A DNA stretch of 64,000 nucleotides from Lutjanus erythropterus (GCA_020091685.1 CM034601.1:10356419-10420418), one strand, 5' to 3'; positions 17,801 through 30,245 are shown, counted from the first letter of the stretch. Translations and numbers: made by a program. Notes: generated by a model from the sequence alone, not told the origin.

Positions 17801-20800
17801 GCAGCAGCAGCAGACAGGTAAGAACACAACACCTTTACAGACGAGCACTCTGCTATTGACATAATTAAATAGCACAGATCGACACGATCTATGATGTGTT
17901 TTGTTGTTTTCTTCCGGTGACTGTCCGGTTTGATCTGTTGGATCACCGGCTCTCTGTCTCTTTGGGTGGTGGGTTGCTTTTGACTTGTAAAACGAAAAAA
18001 GGATAATATTTGTTCCAGTCTGTTAACCTTTATGGCATCTTATGTAAGACCAGGTACTGTACAGTTAGTACACCTGCGGCTGCCAGTAGCTCCTCCTACG
18101 ACGCTGACTGGCTGCGCCACTTTCCGTGCGAACACAAACGAATAACTTTAAGCCTGGCGAGATGGATTCTCACGTGATCTTGCGAATTCAGCTGCTTTGC
18201 ACTTTGAAATAAATGAAGAAAAGTGGAAAATATTTGGGAGGCTGAGAACAGCATTTTCTGCAATTTTGCATGAAAGATGAAATAATTATTGAATTATCAA
18301 AATAGTTTAATTGTTTAACTCTCTTTTACAACTTGTCCAGTCAGTGAGTTGCCAGGTTTACTCGCTCGGCGTGGCATTTTACTATTGTTGAGCCCTGTTG
18401 CACCTTTTGTCACTACTGATATATTACATTATTGCAAGTTTTTATATTAGTATTAGTCAGGGCCAGGGGTCAGGAACCTGTGGCCCTTTGTCCCTCTTCA
18501 GTGGCTCCCCGTGGCTTTGACAAAAAATGTCTTAGTGTTTCGTAGCCTGAGCCGTGGTCCAAATGACTCAGAAAAGAGGACGGCCTTTATCCTTGTTAGT
18601 TAAGAAGATAAATTTGAAGTCATTTTTGTTTACAAATCCTTAAAAAAAAATTCAAAATCTCCTATCTGTCCTGCAATCTGAAAACTTTTTTGTTCTTTTA
18701 GCGAGGTCTAATTTCTCTGTATATTTACACGTAAAGCACTTTGTAACACCTGTGATTTGCATGTTAATCAGCTGTTACATAAAGCCAATCTATGGATAAA
18801 GTTTCCACGTGACTGCTTTTGTTTTGACTGATGGCTCCACGAGGCTTGTCCTGTTTGCCGTGTTGTTCTTTGGGACAGGCTCGACCTGACAAGTTGCATT
18901 TTTTTCCCTCTGCGCAATATTACGGAGTCCTGCAGAAACAAAGGGAGGATTTCAAATAAAGGATGACAGTTTTCACATGATCATGAGAAATGTTAAGGAG
19001 TGTTTGATCAGGAGGGATGGAGTGGCCGTTAATGTTATGACATAATTTCATAGAGATTAGATTGTAGACAATAAGTGTAGTAAATAAGATGACGCAAGTT
19101 GATAATAAAAAGTGTATTTGTATCTATAAGATGTGATGGTTTAATTGCATGAATGTGTTTGTGGCTCTAAAAACATGAACAGACAGCTGAGTACGGAGAC
19201 CAGCACCAACATTTGTCTAACATTGTTCCCACTGTTGCCATGGCAGGGCCAAGGGGCAGGCTGGGTAAAAGCTGGCATTTTAGAAGGTCTGCTGTATGTG
19301 ACATCAATCCCTGGACTTAATTCCCGCTGAGCGAACTGATCCAGTTTTCTCTCAGTGTTGCCGGCTCAGACTTTGCTTTTAGTGAATGCACTGCATTACA
19401 CATTTAACATTCAAGATAAAAGAGGTACTTGCATCTGGATCATCTGCAGCCAAATATTATAATTATTGACTTAACTGTAAGCACCACAGATCTGTTCAGG
19501 TCAAACTAAATACATTAATTTTCTTTATGACACACTGCATATTAGAAAACCTTAATCTGAGATTCATTTACTGTTCTTGTCCACACTAAAATTTTAATAT
19601 TGAGCACTCCTGTCATAATGTGGCCTCCACAGAAATGCCTTTGTTAGCTTTGATGCTTTGAATTGCTCTTGGTATATAGATCAAAAACACTTCTTACATA
19701 CACCTGCAGCATATTTGCACATTTATTATCCATCTGCTGTATTTCAAGCTCATTTTTTATGTACAGTTTGCTCCCTGTATTTATATTTATAGTAAAACAA
19801 GTGTATTACTTAGTTCAGGGCTGCCCAAAGTGGGACCTGCAGGCCAAAATCAGTCCACCAGGTGGATCCCCAAATTTTATTATTTTTCATTATCTGAGCT
19901 TTGGAGGGAAGAGTGACACTTAACACAGGAAGTCAGTCAGTTAAGAGAACTTGGGATCCTAGAAGGGCTACAACTAATGATTGTTTTCATTGTTGATTAA
20001 TCTGTCGATTATTTTCTTGATTAATCAATTAGTTGCTTGATCCATAAAATGGTGAAAAATGTGGATCAGTGTTTCCCAAAGCCCGAGATGATCAATGTCT
20101 TGTTTTACCAATGACCCAAAGATATTCAATTAAACAAGGGGGGGGGGGAATCTTAACATTTAAGAACCTGAAATCTGAGAAAATGTACTTTTTTTCCCTA
20201 AAAAAATGCCTCAAATCCATTAATTGATTATCATAGTATCATCATAGTACCATTTTACATCTTAATACAATGCAACAGGTGTTTGTTTTTGGCCTGTAGC
20301 ACACCATTGCGTTTCACTTTGGACACCCTGATTTATGGAAGTAAAACTTAAAAACAATGAAGCCTAATGTGTTATTTTCATTATCGTCCTCCAGCAGTGA
20401 CACGCTTCAGATCGAGCTGAAGGATTCAGAGGCACATGACTGTTTCTCTGCAGCTGCCTGATTTATTTTTCACTTCAGTCTCACTTTCTCCATCATGGAG
20501 TATTATCTTAATGCAGCCCCATGGTGCTAACTGTCCCACCTTTATGAAAACATGAGCCATTCAAAGTGTTTATTTGTGTAGATCAGCGTTTCACCTACAG
20601 CTGACTCGACCTCAGGAGCCACAGTGCTGCTGTCATCCTTCTCGGAAAGACGCTCAGTGGTTTCAGTAACAGTCTTTTTAGAGACATTTCCACACCACAG
20701 GACGTTTCTGTGGGTCAGCATCATGAGATTGCACAGTTATCATCAGAGTAACAGAGAAGTTCATACACTATTGTTGTTTTTCCTCTGTGCAGGAGGGGCC

Positions 20801-23800
20801 TGGAGGACTGTGGGACTCCATGAAGAAAGCTGCGTTTGTCATCGGATCTGGAATCTTATTCTTGGCTGCGTTCGGCAACTCGTTAACATGGTAGGATTTC
20901 ATTACACGTGTCACAATACAGCAGACCACTGGACCTGAGGTGAACCTGAGAAGTGGACAGACAGTCTGAGTGTGTCCAAATTATACTCGGGTGTGGTGTT
21001 GATTTAAAGCCGCAGGTCTCAGCTGTGTCAGGCAATACTGAGTGTGTAATAACCCGAGTGGATCCCGATGGATCTGAGCGTGTTCAGTATGACTTTGAAC
21101 AGGTGGTACATGAAGTTATCATCTCCTTAGGAGAAAACATTTTAGTAAATTAGTAGCCTGTATAGAAGATTAATGATTTTAAATTCTGCCATTCAAATGT
21201 CAACCTCTTTTTCATAGACGTCCTTGCTTATTTCAGCAAGACACATTCTGCAGGTGTTACAGCGTAAGAGTTCAGGTACTAGACTGACCCGCCTGCAGTC
21301 TGGACTTGTCTCCTATTGAAAATGTGTGGTGCATTATGAAGAGCAAAATACGACAACAGAGACCCCGGACTGTTGAGCACCTGAGGTCCTGTATCAAGCA
21401 AGAACGAGAAAGAAAGAGTGTTGTATAAAATAAAACGTGATGCATCTTTCTGGTAAACAAGCCCCTGTACCAACTTTTCTGCAACATCTTGCGTTTGTTG
21501 GTGTAAAGACTAATAATAATCTGTTGGAACAATGTAAGAACAGTTTTGTAAATTTGACATTTGACAATTCCTCTTCCAGGCATCTTCAGAAATTCTGGGG
21601 AGCTTCAGGAGATTTTTGGCAGGACTTGTGGACCAAACTGTACATGAAGTTTGAGGGTCATGATGCTGCTTTGTTCTACTTCGGTAAGAAATAACAGCGG
21701 GTTAGCTTTGTTTCTTGTTACAAAACCGATGAAGAGAAGTGATATCTCTTTATAACAAATGTGCTTGATTGTTGTTATACAATATGATGCTTTGTTTAAG
21801 TGGTAAAACTTGAACTCAGATTGCTTTTTCTGAGCTAAAAGTAATCTTTGTCTGTGATTCTATAATAGTGCACTATAATTAATTTAGTTTGGAGAGATAG
21901 GTAGGTTTTATTTTTTCCTTCTGTCAATGCACACTTTGTTTTCTTGTCAAACACTTGAATATATATGACTTCATGCATTTATATAGAATAAAATAGACAA
22001 GAATACGACTTTATTGTCCAGCCAAGCCTGGAAAATCACTTTTGGTGTCACCAGATACAATAAAAACGCCACAGATTGCTCTCTAACCCTTCATTTCTTT
22101 CAGCCAGAGGAACTTTTCACAGCAGCACTATAAAATATTTATAAATGCAGCTTGAAATTAAATTACACACATGATTTCTTCCCCCTGAGTCACAAATACA
22201 GCTTTGTTTTCAGCACAATGGTGCTACATGAAGGAATACTTTATCTGATACCAGCCACAGAGGAAATAACACGTTTGTGTAGCCTTGAGAACAGTTGTTC
22301 AGTTCTGCGTATCAAGTCCTGACCTCTGGTGTCGACTTTCTCACTTTTATGATGCAGCCATCATGCTGTTGTGTCATGAACTGGTCAGCTGCTTGCATGT
22401 TGGAAGGTATTCTTCAATCAGATATTATCTATGTAGGACGTTACGTGCTGAAGGCAGGGCGTTTTTCCATTGTAATTATGTATTATAGATTAAGGAAAAT
22501 CAATAAAGTACAGAGGAAGTCATACACAGTGCACGAAAAATCACTTCACAAGGTGCAATCCTGTTTGACTTAACTCAAAATAGTGAAGTGGTATTTCAAA
22601 ATAATGACTTAATCAAAAATAGTTTCAAATAGTTTCTCACTATTTTGAGATAGTAAGTCATTATTTTGAGAAGTTTTCTTGTCTTTCTTTTTCTTCACAC
22701 TGGCAGAAATGAGCTTTTCTTAAAAATATCAGCAAGTTGTTGCAGCATTTATCACAAGAAACCTGAGTTTAGCTCAAGTTTTGTTTCATTTCCAGCTGTT
22801 GAAAAAGCAGATTTTTCCGACATATTGTGGCCCAGGTCAGGGTCTGTCCTGTTGTCCCCCTCTCAGACTGCGGCCTTGTTTTTCTCAACAGGGACGATGG
22901 TTTTTCCCACACTGACCTTCTGGCTGTGCAGCGGCCTGCTGCTGTTGGTGGACACGACTGGAAAACCCTCCTTCATCACTCGCTACCGCATCCAGTTGGA
23001 CAAGAATAACCCGGTACGTCCAGCGCCTTGTTAAACCTCAACCCTCTATGTTCCTCCGAAGATACATTTGATATATAAAGATGCGTTTGTGCGCTCAGAG
23101 CTTTAATTTCTGAGAACGCTTCAAAGAGATGCAGGTTACGTGAGGCAGCCATGATTTGCATGTGATGATGTAGTTAAAAGCAAGTTTATCTCCGGCCTTA
23201 AACTAATCATCAGCGAATAAATGAATAAATCAATAGAACACACTTGACAACAAAACATTGAGATTAGCTTTATCAATAGGTAGAGCATTGGCTAATATAT
23301 TTTGTTGATAAATCTTTTTCATTATTTAATTTAGAACAAACTTTCATACATGATTGGAGAACAAATTAAAGAAAAGGTAAATAATATAATATACTACTAA
23401 TAATAAATGCACTATTTCATGATAATAATTTAAAAAAATAGTCACATCACTTGTATCAGACTAATTAACATGGCAGTAAATAATGCAGTAAATAAATTAG
23501 CATAAATCTAATGTTTTCCAAGGCCAAATACATATTAGTATTCAATATTATACATGAATAAATAATAATATATGTATTTTTTTTATTAATTGATTTCTTT
23601 ACACATTAATTTCTTCATTATTTCCACCCATATTGATTAATTTATATTTTAATCTTACATTCATTTCCATGCTGATTTATTAATTTATATATGTATTTTT
23701 TTTCCATTTAATTCCATTTATTTGTGTATTAATTCACTTATTTCCTTTGTCACTTTTGGGCACCAAAAAACAATCATAGAATCAAATCATCATTTTTGAG

Positions 23801-25652
23801 AAATCCTGCATGAATGCAAATTAGAGGCATAACGACGAAGTAACTGCTAAAAGAAATCTCACTTTACAAAATGAAAATTCAGTTTGCAGTTTTGCAGTGT
23901 GAACATGAGCGAACACATCTGTACACATGAACACACCTGCATCAGTGTTGCTGATCTGACGCGTCCACCTGTCCGTCTGGCCAAAGTCCCCTCGCTGTGT
24001 TTGATTAACAGATGTTGACGGACACCGGAGAGATAAACACTGACATTACTGATAACCAGGGCTGGAAGGTTACTCTCAAAATGTAATCACATTATTGATT
24101 ACCTTCCAGAGATTATAACTAGGAGCAGAGTGCACAGGGAGCTCGTGTTAATTGAGGGAATAAAAATGTCGCTTTTTTATCTTGTAATTCATATTTTTTC
24201 TCTGAATGTACAGTCAGTGATGTAGCTTGTAACGACAGCTTTGCATGTACATTACATGTACCTCTATCATCTTTATGAAGTGACATAAATTGTCATAATG
24301 ATGTTGGTCATAAAACTTTATATTACATACGATGAGCTAATCTGTTGAGTCACCATGTGTCCTGGTGGTTTCTTTGAGCTGAGATACTTTGAACTCATGC
24401 AACACTGGTTGTGTAGTTTATCAAGCAATCTATCTGTGTATCTTAATTTCAGTGATTTGAATTGCATGTCAGAGTCGTTGTCAGGTCTTCAGATGATTTT
24501 TGAGATAAAAGATTCAGCTGACAAAACACAGAAGCCTTAAATTTAACAAAGATCGGGGATACTGTTTGAGAAAATTGTCCTACTACTTCTTAAAGTTTCC
24601 TTCCACTCAAAAAACAGTTTTTCTTTTTGTTCATACAGTCAGATGTCTGCACATACATCATTCTGCACAGTGAAGCTCAGAGTTTGACACTAAAATCATC
24701 TGCTGAATGTGGAAAGTTTCTATCTGCTAAATGAAAATACCATTTTTGTGGATGGGCTTACAAGCACGAGTTGTGGCCTCATGAATAGTTTGGAAACCAA
24801 TCCAGGTCAGCTAATAAAAGTTTGATGAAAGTGTGAAACTTGAAGCCTCCTGTGCACAAACACTGAGACTGGACTTTACAGTGTGAAAAACCTGTTCTCC
24901 AGCTGTTCAACTGCTATTTATATTATTCTGGATTTGAATGAAGGAGGAGCAGATGTCATTTAAAAGACTTAAACAAGATAATGAAACTTTTGTTGTTAAA
25001 AGAACTTATCAGATACAAATTATTATTCAGAGTATTTTACATGTTAAAACGTGTGGAGGTGATTTTTACAGCTAATCCTCTTGTAAAATGCGTGCTCACA
25101 AAGCTGAAAAACATGATCCTATAGACCATGATGCATCGCTGTAGATTAAACTACACAACAGTATATAAAGTAGTCAAAATGAGCTCCACGTTAAACATCT
25201 GCAGCAGTAAAAAGCAACATACATGCAGCAGAAATATTAATCCAAAATCATATATAATAGGAAAACACTGAGAGGGAGCATTTTACTGCACAATGAGTGC
25301 TTTTACTTTTGATAGATTTTGCTGAAAATACGTCTATACTTTCTTATAGAGAGGTTTTGAGTGAAGGACTTTTATTTGCTGTGGAGTATTTTCAGTGTTG
25401 TATCGGTACTTTTACTTAATTAAAGGATCTGAATACTTCAAATGAATGAGGCTGAATTCTATTTCGCTGCTTCAGTTCCAGGGTCCTGGTATTGTTCACG
25501 CTGGCTGTGGACTAATTTTGACCTTTTTAAATATTTTCTGTGAAAAAACATCTGGGTTGTTTTGTCTGCACTTTGGTAAACACGTGTAATTACAAAACTG
25601 GACTGTAACTGTGCAAAAGTTCATCTGTGTACACTTGAGACACTTACATATT

Positions 25653-25692
<40 letters not shown>

Positions 25693-28220
25693 GCTCTGTC
25701 CATGTGTTTATAACCAGGGTCCAAAGTTTAATGGTAAAAAGTCAAGTTTTTACACAGAAACTGAAGATTTTTTTATCTGCATTTTAGTGAAGGTGATATG
25801 TGAGTTTTATGCCCCGACGGCTGTTATTTACAAATCAAGAATCAAAAGTCTGACAATGGCATCGCTGTTAGTGCTAAATGTTTAAATCAAAAAATCTCAT
25901 TGAATTGTCACCTTAAAAGTGAAAGTCAAATCACATTTGGAGAATCTTGACAGCCCTGTCTTTTTCAGCTTGTAGTAGATGTGCGTGTATTAATGCCAGT
26001 TATAAATGCACACAACTATTTAAACACAAAAACTATATTATTTTGTTTAAATTACTTTTTAATTTTAATAATCTTTATAGCAAAATTTTCATTAAACAGA
26101 CAACAGCACAAAGTCTGCATTTAATGGATCAGTGTCTCAAAGAAGAAGAATAAATGTAGAGTGAAGATTATGGAATTAGAAAAAAAGATGAGACGAGCAT
26201 TAAAACTTTTCAAAGAGGATGGCGAACAAATAAACTCCAAAAATAGACATTTTAATGCTTCAGACTACATCTCAGCGCCCCATGTTAGCGTAGCATAGTG
26301 TCTCTCATGTCTTTTAAAACCTTAAAATAATCAATCACTCTAAACATACTTGGAGCAGTTTGTTTCAGAGTATAATTTTTGATGACCCTAAATGAAAAAT
26401 GACTGTAAATGATTGTAATGTAAAGCTACATAAATTAAACGCACGTGTCCGTCTGCCCCGTCCTGCAGGTGGATCCAGTGAAGCTTCGTCATGCAGTGAA
26501 GACCGTCATGCTCAACCAGTTTCTCATCTCGGGGCCCATGGTGGTGGCGGCGTACTACGTGATGAGCTGGAGAGGGAACCCCTGTGGCCCCGAGCTGCCC
26601 ACCTTCCACTGGGCCCTGATGGAGCTGGCCGTCTTCTCCATCGTGGAGGAAGTCATGTTTTACTACTCACACAGGTTTGGAGCGTCCCTTTCTTCTTCTT
26701 CGGTTCAGTGAACGGTGTACATTACTGCCACCTAGTGGTAAGAGTGAAAAAGGGTGAAGACAAGTCTGACATATTCGACTCTGATCGTCTTTTCTCTCAG
26801 GCTGTTCCACCACCCCAGCCTCTACAAGCATTACCACAAACAGCACCACGAGTGGACCGCTCCCATCGGCGTCGTCTCCATCTACGCTCATCCTCTGGAG
26901 CACGCGGTAACTGACCGCCCCTTCCTCTTCCCATTTCACTTTCTGTCCGTCTCAGTCACCTTCCTGACCTCTGTAGATTTGAGCAGACACACTCGGTGAT
27001 TTAAAGGAAAATGATACAGCCGAGGATTATGTCTGCTGGGGTCTGCGTGAGTCACAGACCAGCTGCAGCTGTCACAAATAAATCTAACACACTTCATGTT
27101 TACATCTGGAATCTGAACAAACCTGATCCTGAAAACTAATCTGAACTCACTGAACTCGTCTGCAACTCGAATCAGCTGCTGAAACTGTTGAGGTTCACGG
27201 TTTCACCCCTGAATGATTAATCGTTCTGCCTCTTTGCCGTTAGCTCTCCAACATGCTGCCGGTGGTTCTCGGGCCGGTGATCCTGGGCTCTCACCTGACC
27301 ACCACCACCCTGTGGTACTGCCTGGCTCTGTTCAGCACCACCATCTCACACTGCGGGTACCACCTGCCCTTCCTGCCCTCCCCCGAGTTCCACGACTTCC
27401 ACCACCTCAAGTGAGTCCACCCGCCCGCTCCTCCACAAGGACTTCCTGTCACTTGATGTTCTGAGATGTGCTCGTCTTGTTTAGAGGAGCTTGTTTACAG
27501 TAAACTGTGGTGATCAACATCTTGTTGGAACATGATACTTATAGGCACAACAAATCCAAAACAATTTAAATGAATCTCCTTTTAAGAAAAAAACAAAAAT
27601 AAAATAATGCTGGCATTATTCTGTATATTTGTTATTGTCAACAAATGACACAAAAGACCAAAGCAAATCATTTATTAATCTCCCACTCAATATTTTTATT
27701 TTTACTTTCTTACCCTGTCTGTGGCTCTCAGCCTCTACTAAAGATGTAAATCTTTAAAAATGGTTCACAAATATATACTTACAGGAAGAAATGGTGTATT
27801 TGTTTGGGACTATTTTCAGCTGCGGATGAATACACGTTTGGTGCACTAAAGAGTATTTACACTTTAAGGGTAAACGGTAAATATATTGAGGGTATTATTT
27901 CTGTGAAATCTATAAAAATGATGACAACAAGGACTAGCTAATCACAGCACAGTAGGGCAGGACTAGGCAGAACAGTCTTGGAGAAAAAAAAACGTTGCTC
28001 CGTGTATTTCAGCTGTTAGCTTCTTGTTTGTAAATAAATGTTGCACGTTCTCCCTGTTTCCAGGTTCAACCAGTGTTACGGGGTCTTCGGCGTGCTGGAT
28101 CGGCTCCACGGCACCGACTCCAAATTCAGGCAGACCAAACAGTACGAGCGCCACACCCTGCTCACCAGCCTCACCCCTCTGAACGAGAGCATCCCCGACC
28201 CGCCCAAGAAGGGCCAGTGA
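14851..28220 (+). CDS. faxdc2: faxdc2 (fatty acid hydroxylase domain-containing 2), complete
   Basis: This encodes an ER-type multi-pass membrane di-iron enzyme of the fatty acid hydroxylase/sterol desaturase superfamily, related to the C4-methylsterol oxidase MSMO1. Nine exons join in frame to 341 aa plus TGA: 14851-14875, 17777-17817, 20793-20890, 21580-21683, 22892-23013, 26469-26674, 26801-26906, 27244-27410 and 28064-28220. The histidine boxes are intact: HRLFH (198-202), HKQHH (211-215) and HDFHH (284-288), plus HCGYH at 270-274. Hydrophobic segments lie at about 34-55, 86-112, 145-170, 176-195 and 238-270. The sequence follows vertebrate FAXDC2 along its length (FGNSLTW, VDTTGKPSFITRYRIQ, HHEWTAPIGVVSIYAHP, FHDFHHLKFNQCYG). 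The two small N-terminal exons are less conserved and so less certain. It converges on larp1. Confidence 0.95.
14876..17776 (+). other. faxdc2 intron 1
   Basis: AT-rich intron. It contains a degraded GGGATGTGCAATATG-type repeat near 15480-15860 and a GC-richer, coding-like island at about 16060-16450 of unknown origin. Confidence 0.65.
16060..16450. other. unidentified GC-richer island, possible retroelement fragment
   Basis: Base composition changes sharply from the flanks. The plus strand is open from about 16068 to 16308 (for example VATCRLRTGLSVNCNTLI, VVVKQVSRGTTVSVFP). There is no ATG-led gene, splice context or recognised family. It may be a fragment of a non-LTR element or other insertion. 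Confidence 0.35.
17777..17817 (+). CDS. faxdc2: faxdc2 exon 2 (small N-terminal exon)
   Basis: The acceptor is TGTTTACAG|ACATG and the donor AGACAG|GTAAG. The 41 nt restore the frame (DMRGAAPACSSSRQ). The sequence is not conserved enough to confirm by similarity; phase and splice sites support it. Confidence 0.7.
17818..20792 (+). other. faxdc2 intron 2
   Basis: AT-rich. It holds a copy of the GGGCTGCAACTAATGATT repeat (19965-20235) and short SINE/LINE-like tail sequence near 18715-18795. No exon-like sequence was recognised. Confidence 0.6.
19965..20235 (+). repeat. GGGCTGCAACTAATGATT dispersed repeat
   Basis: It begins GGGCTACAACTAATGATTGT and continues with TCGATTATTTTCTTGATTAA, ATTAGTTGCTTGATCC and GTTTCCCAAAGCCC. 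The same order recurs at 29741, 38503, 53911 and 60598, and in part at 7809. It is a widespread fish non-autonomous DNA-type repeat (from memory). Confidence 0.65.
20793..20890 (+). CDS. faxdc2: faxdc2 exon 3 (first membrane segment)
   Basis: The acceptor is CTGTGCAG|GAGGGG and the donor ACATG|GTAGGA. It encodes EGPGGLWDSMKKAAFVIG and ILFLAAFGNSLT, clearly homologous to FAXDC2, and includes transmembrane segment 1. Confidence 0.93.
20891..21579 (+). other. faxdc2 intron 3
   Basis: A 689-bp intron whose second half is largely a Tc1-like transposon remnant (21231-21428 and probably on to about 21560). Confidence 0.75.
21231..21428 (+). pseudogene. Tc1/mariner-like transposase C-terminal remnant
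   Basis: The plus frame starting FQQDTFCRC runs into DLSPIENVWCIMKSKIRQQR and PRTVEHLRSCIKQE. This is the DLSPIE catalytic neighbourhood and following helix of Tc1-like DDE transposases. A stop at 21282 and a missing PHTA-type stretch show decay. Further down, FLQHLAFVGVKT in a shifted frame resembles the usual tail. The rest of the element is absent. Confidence 0.7.
21580..21683 (+). CDS. faxdc2: faxdc2 exon 4
   Basis: The acceptor is CTTCCAG|GCATC and the donor TTCG|GTAAG. It encodes WHLQKFWGASGDFWQDLW and KFEGHDAALFYF, matching the family. A Tc1-like remnant lies just upstream in intron 3. Confidence 0.94.
21684..22891 (+). other. faxdc2 intron 4
   Basis: AT-rich. It contains a short SINE/LINE-like stretch (GACTTTATTGTCCAGCC near 22008) and the inverted-repeat cluster at 22574-22670. 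No exon was recognised. Confidence 0.6.
22574..22670. repeat. interleaved inverted repeats
   Basis: CTCAAAATAGTGA (22574) pairs with TCACTATTTTGAG (about 22635). TTCAAAATAATGACTTA (about 22595) pairs with TAAGTCATTATTTTGA (22653). The two stems are interleaved, so only one can form at a time. Confidence 0.55.
22892..23013 (+). CDS. faxdc2: faxdc2 exon 5 (second membrane segment)
   Basis: The acceptor is CTCAACAG|GGACG and the donor CCG|GTACGT. It encodes GTMVFPTLTFWLCSGLLLLV followed by DTTGKPSFITRYRIQ, the conserved FAXDC2 stretch. Confidence 0.95.
23014..26468 (+). other. faxdc2 intron 5
   Basis: The longest faxdc2 intron. It is AT-rich and includes a low-complexity AT stretch at about 23270-23760 and a (CA)18 microsatellite at 25655-25690. 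I see no further genes. Confidence 0.65.
25655..25690. repeat. (CA)n microsatellite
   Basis: An uninterrupted run of 18 CA units in faxdc2 intron 5. Confidence 0.95.
26469..26674 (+). CDS. faxdc2: faxdc2 exon 6 (start of catalytic domain)
   Basis: The acceptor is CCTGCAG|GTGGAT and the donor CACAG|GTTTGG. It encodes VDPVKLRHAVKTVMLNQF to VEEVMFYYSH, including the first histidine of the HX3H box, which is completed by exon 7. Confidence 0.96.
26801..26906 (+). CDS. faxdc2: faxdc2 exon 7 (histidine boxes 1 and 2)
   Basis: The acceptor is CTCTCAG|GCTG and the donor CACGCG|GTAACT. It encodes LFHHPSLYKHYHKQHHEW and APIGVVSIYAHPLEHA, carrying two di-iron ligand motifs. Confidence 0.96.
26907..27243 (+). 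other. faxdc2 intron 7
   Basis: A 337-bp intron with canonical ends; nothing else seen. Confidence 0.8.
27244..27410 (+). CDS. faxdc2: faxdc2 exon 8 (histidine box 3)
   Basis: The acceptor is GCCGTTAG|CTCTCC and the donor CTCAA|GTGAGT. It encodes LSNMLPVVLGPVILGSH to SPEFHDFHHLK, with the HCGYH and HDFHH motifs. Confidence 0.96.
27411..28063 (+). other. faxdc2 intron 8
   Basis: A 653-bp AT-rich intron; no other features. Confidence 0.8.
28064..28220 (+). CDS. faxdc2: faxdc2 exon 9 (C-terminus and stop)
   Basis: The acceptor is GTTTCCAG|GTTCAA. It encodes FNQCYGVFGVLDRLHGTD to ESIPDPPKKGQ and stops with TGA at 28218-28220, collinear with the end of mammalian FAXDC2. Confidence 0.96.
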
Positions 28221-29740
28221 TGACCCGTGTGACCCCTGACCTTTAACCTCAGGCCTCGCCAAATTTGGGATCAGTTCTCGATCGATCTTAAGTGACTATT
28301 ATGTTTTGATTATGTTAATCCAGAAAACCACTCTCCGGTCACCACCTTAACCCTTTACTTTTCCGAGTAGAAATGTTGTTGCACTTTATCAGACATGCAG
28401 ATTTCATGCTGTTTTTTTAACTTTGGCCTCCATGTTCACTGTCGACGTGGAGCCGCCTGCCTCTGTGATTATTTTTAACCCGTTTCCTCTCATGTTATCA
28501 TCTTCCTGTGATCTGGGAAAGCTGTTATTGTGGCTCATAATTTGGCTCATACGTGGTATTTTAGTCGAGCAGTCAGTAGTTCAGGGTTATTTTCCTTTAA
28601 AGTTTTTGGAATCCAAATCTGCAAGGAAAAGAAAAGATGAAAAAATATAAATAGTCAAGATAAGAAAAACATTTGAGATGCTGAGTCAAATTAATGAGAT
28701 GGTAAGACAGCAGTTGGTCTTGTCATGAGTTATTTTTACATATATATATTTTTTTAAATCAGGCTTTCATAGACATTTGCATCAGAGAGATTCAGCCATC
28801 CATGTTTGAGCCTCAGTCAGATCAGCGATGACCCAGCTTTGTCTTTGAATCTCAGATTTTAGGGAAGTTCTTTGCACAGACACAAGTCAGTATAGTCGAG
28901 GTCAGAGATCTTAGAGGACATAAAAGCACATTTTTGAGTGGGGGGGCGGGGGGCTATAAATTAGAGAAACAAATCATTTCACTTTAGCTGAAGGAGGCAT
29001 ATTCAGCCTCCATTTAATTTTGTTTCTATCAGCTTTCCAAACACGAGCGTCCAGCTGTCTCTTTACCCATAAAGCCTTGTGTTTTAGGACTGTTTGCTGG
29101 CACTGATACTGTGTGAAGCACCTGAGAGGTTGTCAAAGTGGATGTGCATGACAATATTCACACTGTTTACAGCTTCCAACAACCCTGAATAATGAGAAAG
29201 CTAATTACTTTCAATATTTAAATCGTTTAATGTAAACTAAACTTTATGGTGGTGATGTTGATCATCCCCCCGTTTCTATAAACTTCTTAAAAATTATTCA
29301 GACGATGGTCACTAAATGACTTTTCTTCAACATCTAACTTTAGTGGAGTATTTAATTTCCAATTATTGTGGTAGTTCTTATTAACACATTTTGTATTTTA
29401 AGTAATATTTAGTCGACAGCACTTCAGACTCACCAGTCCAGACTCTTCTGCTGCGTTCACTTGCTGCTCGGACAGAAGATACATTTGCACTTTTCATTTC
29501 GGTGGCACTTAAACATATCCTTGTTGACCGTGTCTGTATGTATTATAGAGGGCCTCAGTGATGGTTGTACAATAAGAAAAAATGAATGTTGACAGAGAGA
29601 TTTCCTACTGTGATTGATACGATGTTCATGTTTCAACTGGACTGTTTAATATTAAAACATGTTAAGAAGAGACGTGCAGAATGTTTTTTTTTCTCTCTCT
29701 CTATTTCTCTATGGTGTCGGGACCCAAAGAAAATCTCCTT

Positions 29741-30050
29741 AGAGCTGCAACAGTTAGTTTGTAAAAAGACAATTAATTGCTAACTAATTTAGTTATCAGT
29801 TAATTGTTTTAGTCATTTTTCAAACAAAAGTTTCAAACATTCACTGGTTTCAGGTTCTTCAATGTAAAGACTTGCTATTTTTCTTTGTCATTTCTGTCAG
29901 AAAATGAAGAATCTTTAGGTTTTGGACTGTTGGTTTGACAAAAAATGTAATTGTAACGTCACTGTGGGCTCTGGGAAACTGACGAGCAACTTTGACATGT
30001 ATTGATTAAATGACAAATTGATACTGAAAGTAATCATTAGCTGCAGTCCT
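29741..30050 (+). repeat. GGGCTGCAACTAATGATT-family repeat
   Basis: It runs from AGAGCTGCAACAGTTAGTTT to AATCATTAGCTGCAGTCCT with inverted ends, and has the family's internal TTTCAAACATTCACTGGTTT-type sequence. It lies in the likely faxdc2 3' UTR. Confidence 0.6.
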
Positions 30051-30150
30051 AAATTCCCTCAAAACAAAAACTCTTATTGAAAGGGCTACATGCATGTTGT
30101 TCCATCTTGACATGAAGGTAAATAAACTGAGATCTGACTTTCGTACGACC

Positions 30151-30245
30151 CAGTGTTTCCCAACCCCGGTCCTCAAGGCACACCGTCCTGCACGTTTTAG
30201 ATGTTTCCCTGCTCCAACACACCATCTGAATACCCATCATCATGA
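30151..30245 (+). repeat. CAGTGTTTCCCAACCCCGGT dispersed repeat
   Basis: It contains GGTCCTCAAGGCACACCG and TTTAGATGTTTCCCTGCTCC. Part of the same sequence recurs at the right edge of the window (63890-64000). This is a common fish hAT-like terminus as I remember it. Confidence 0.6.
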
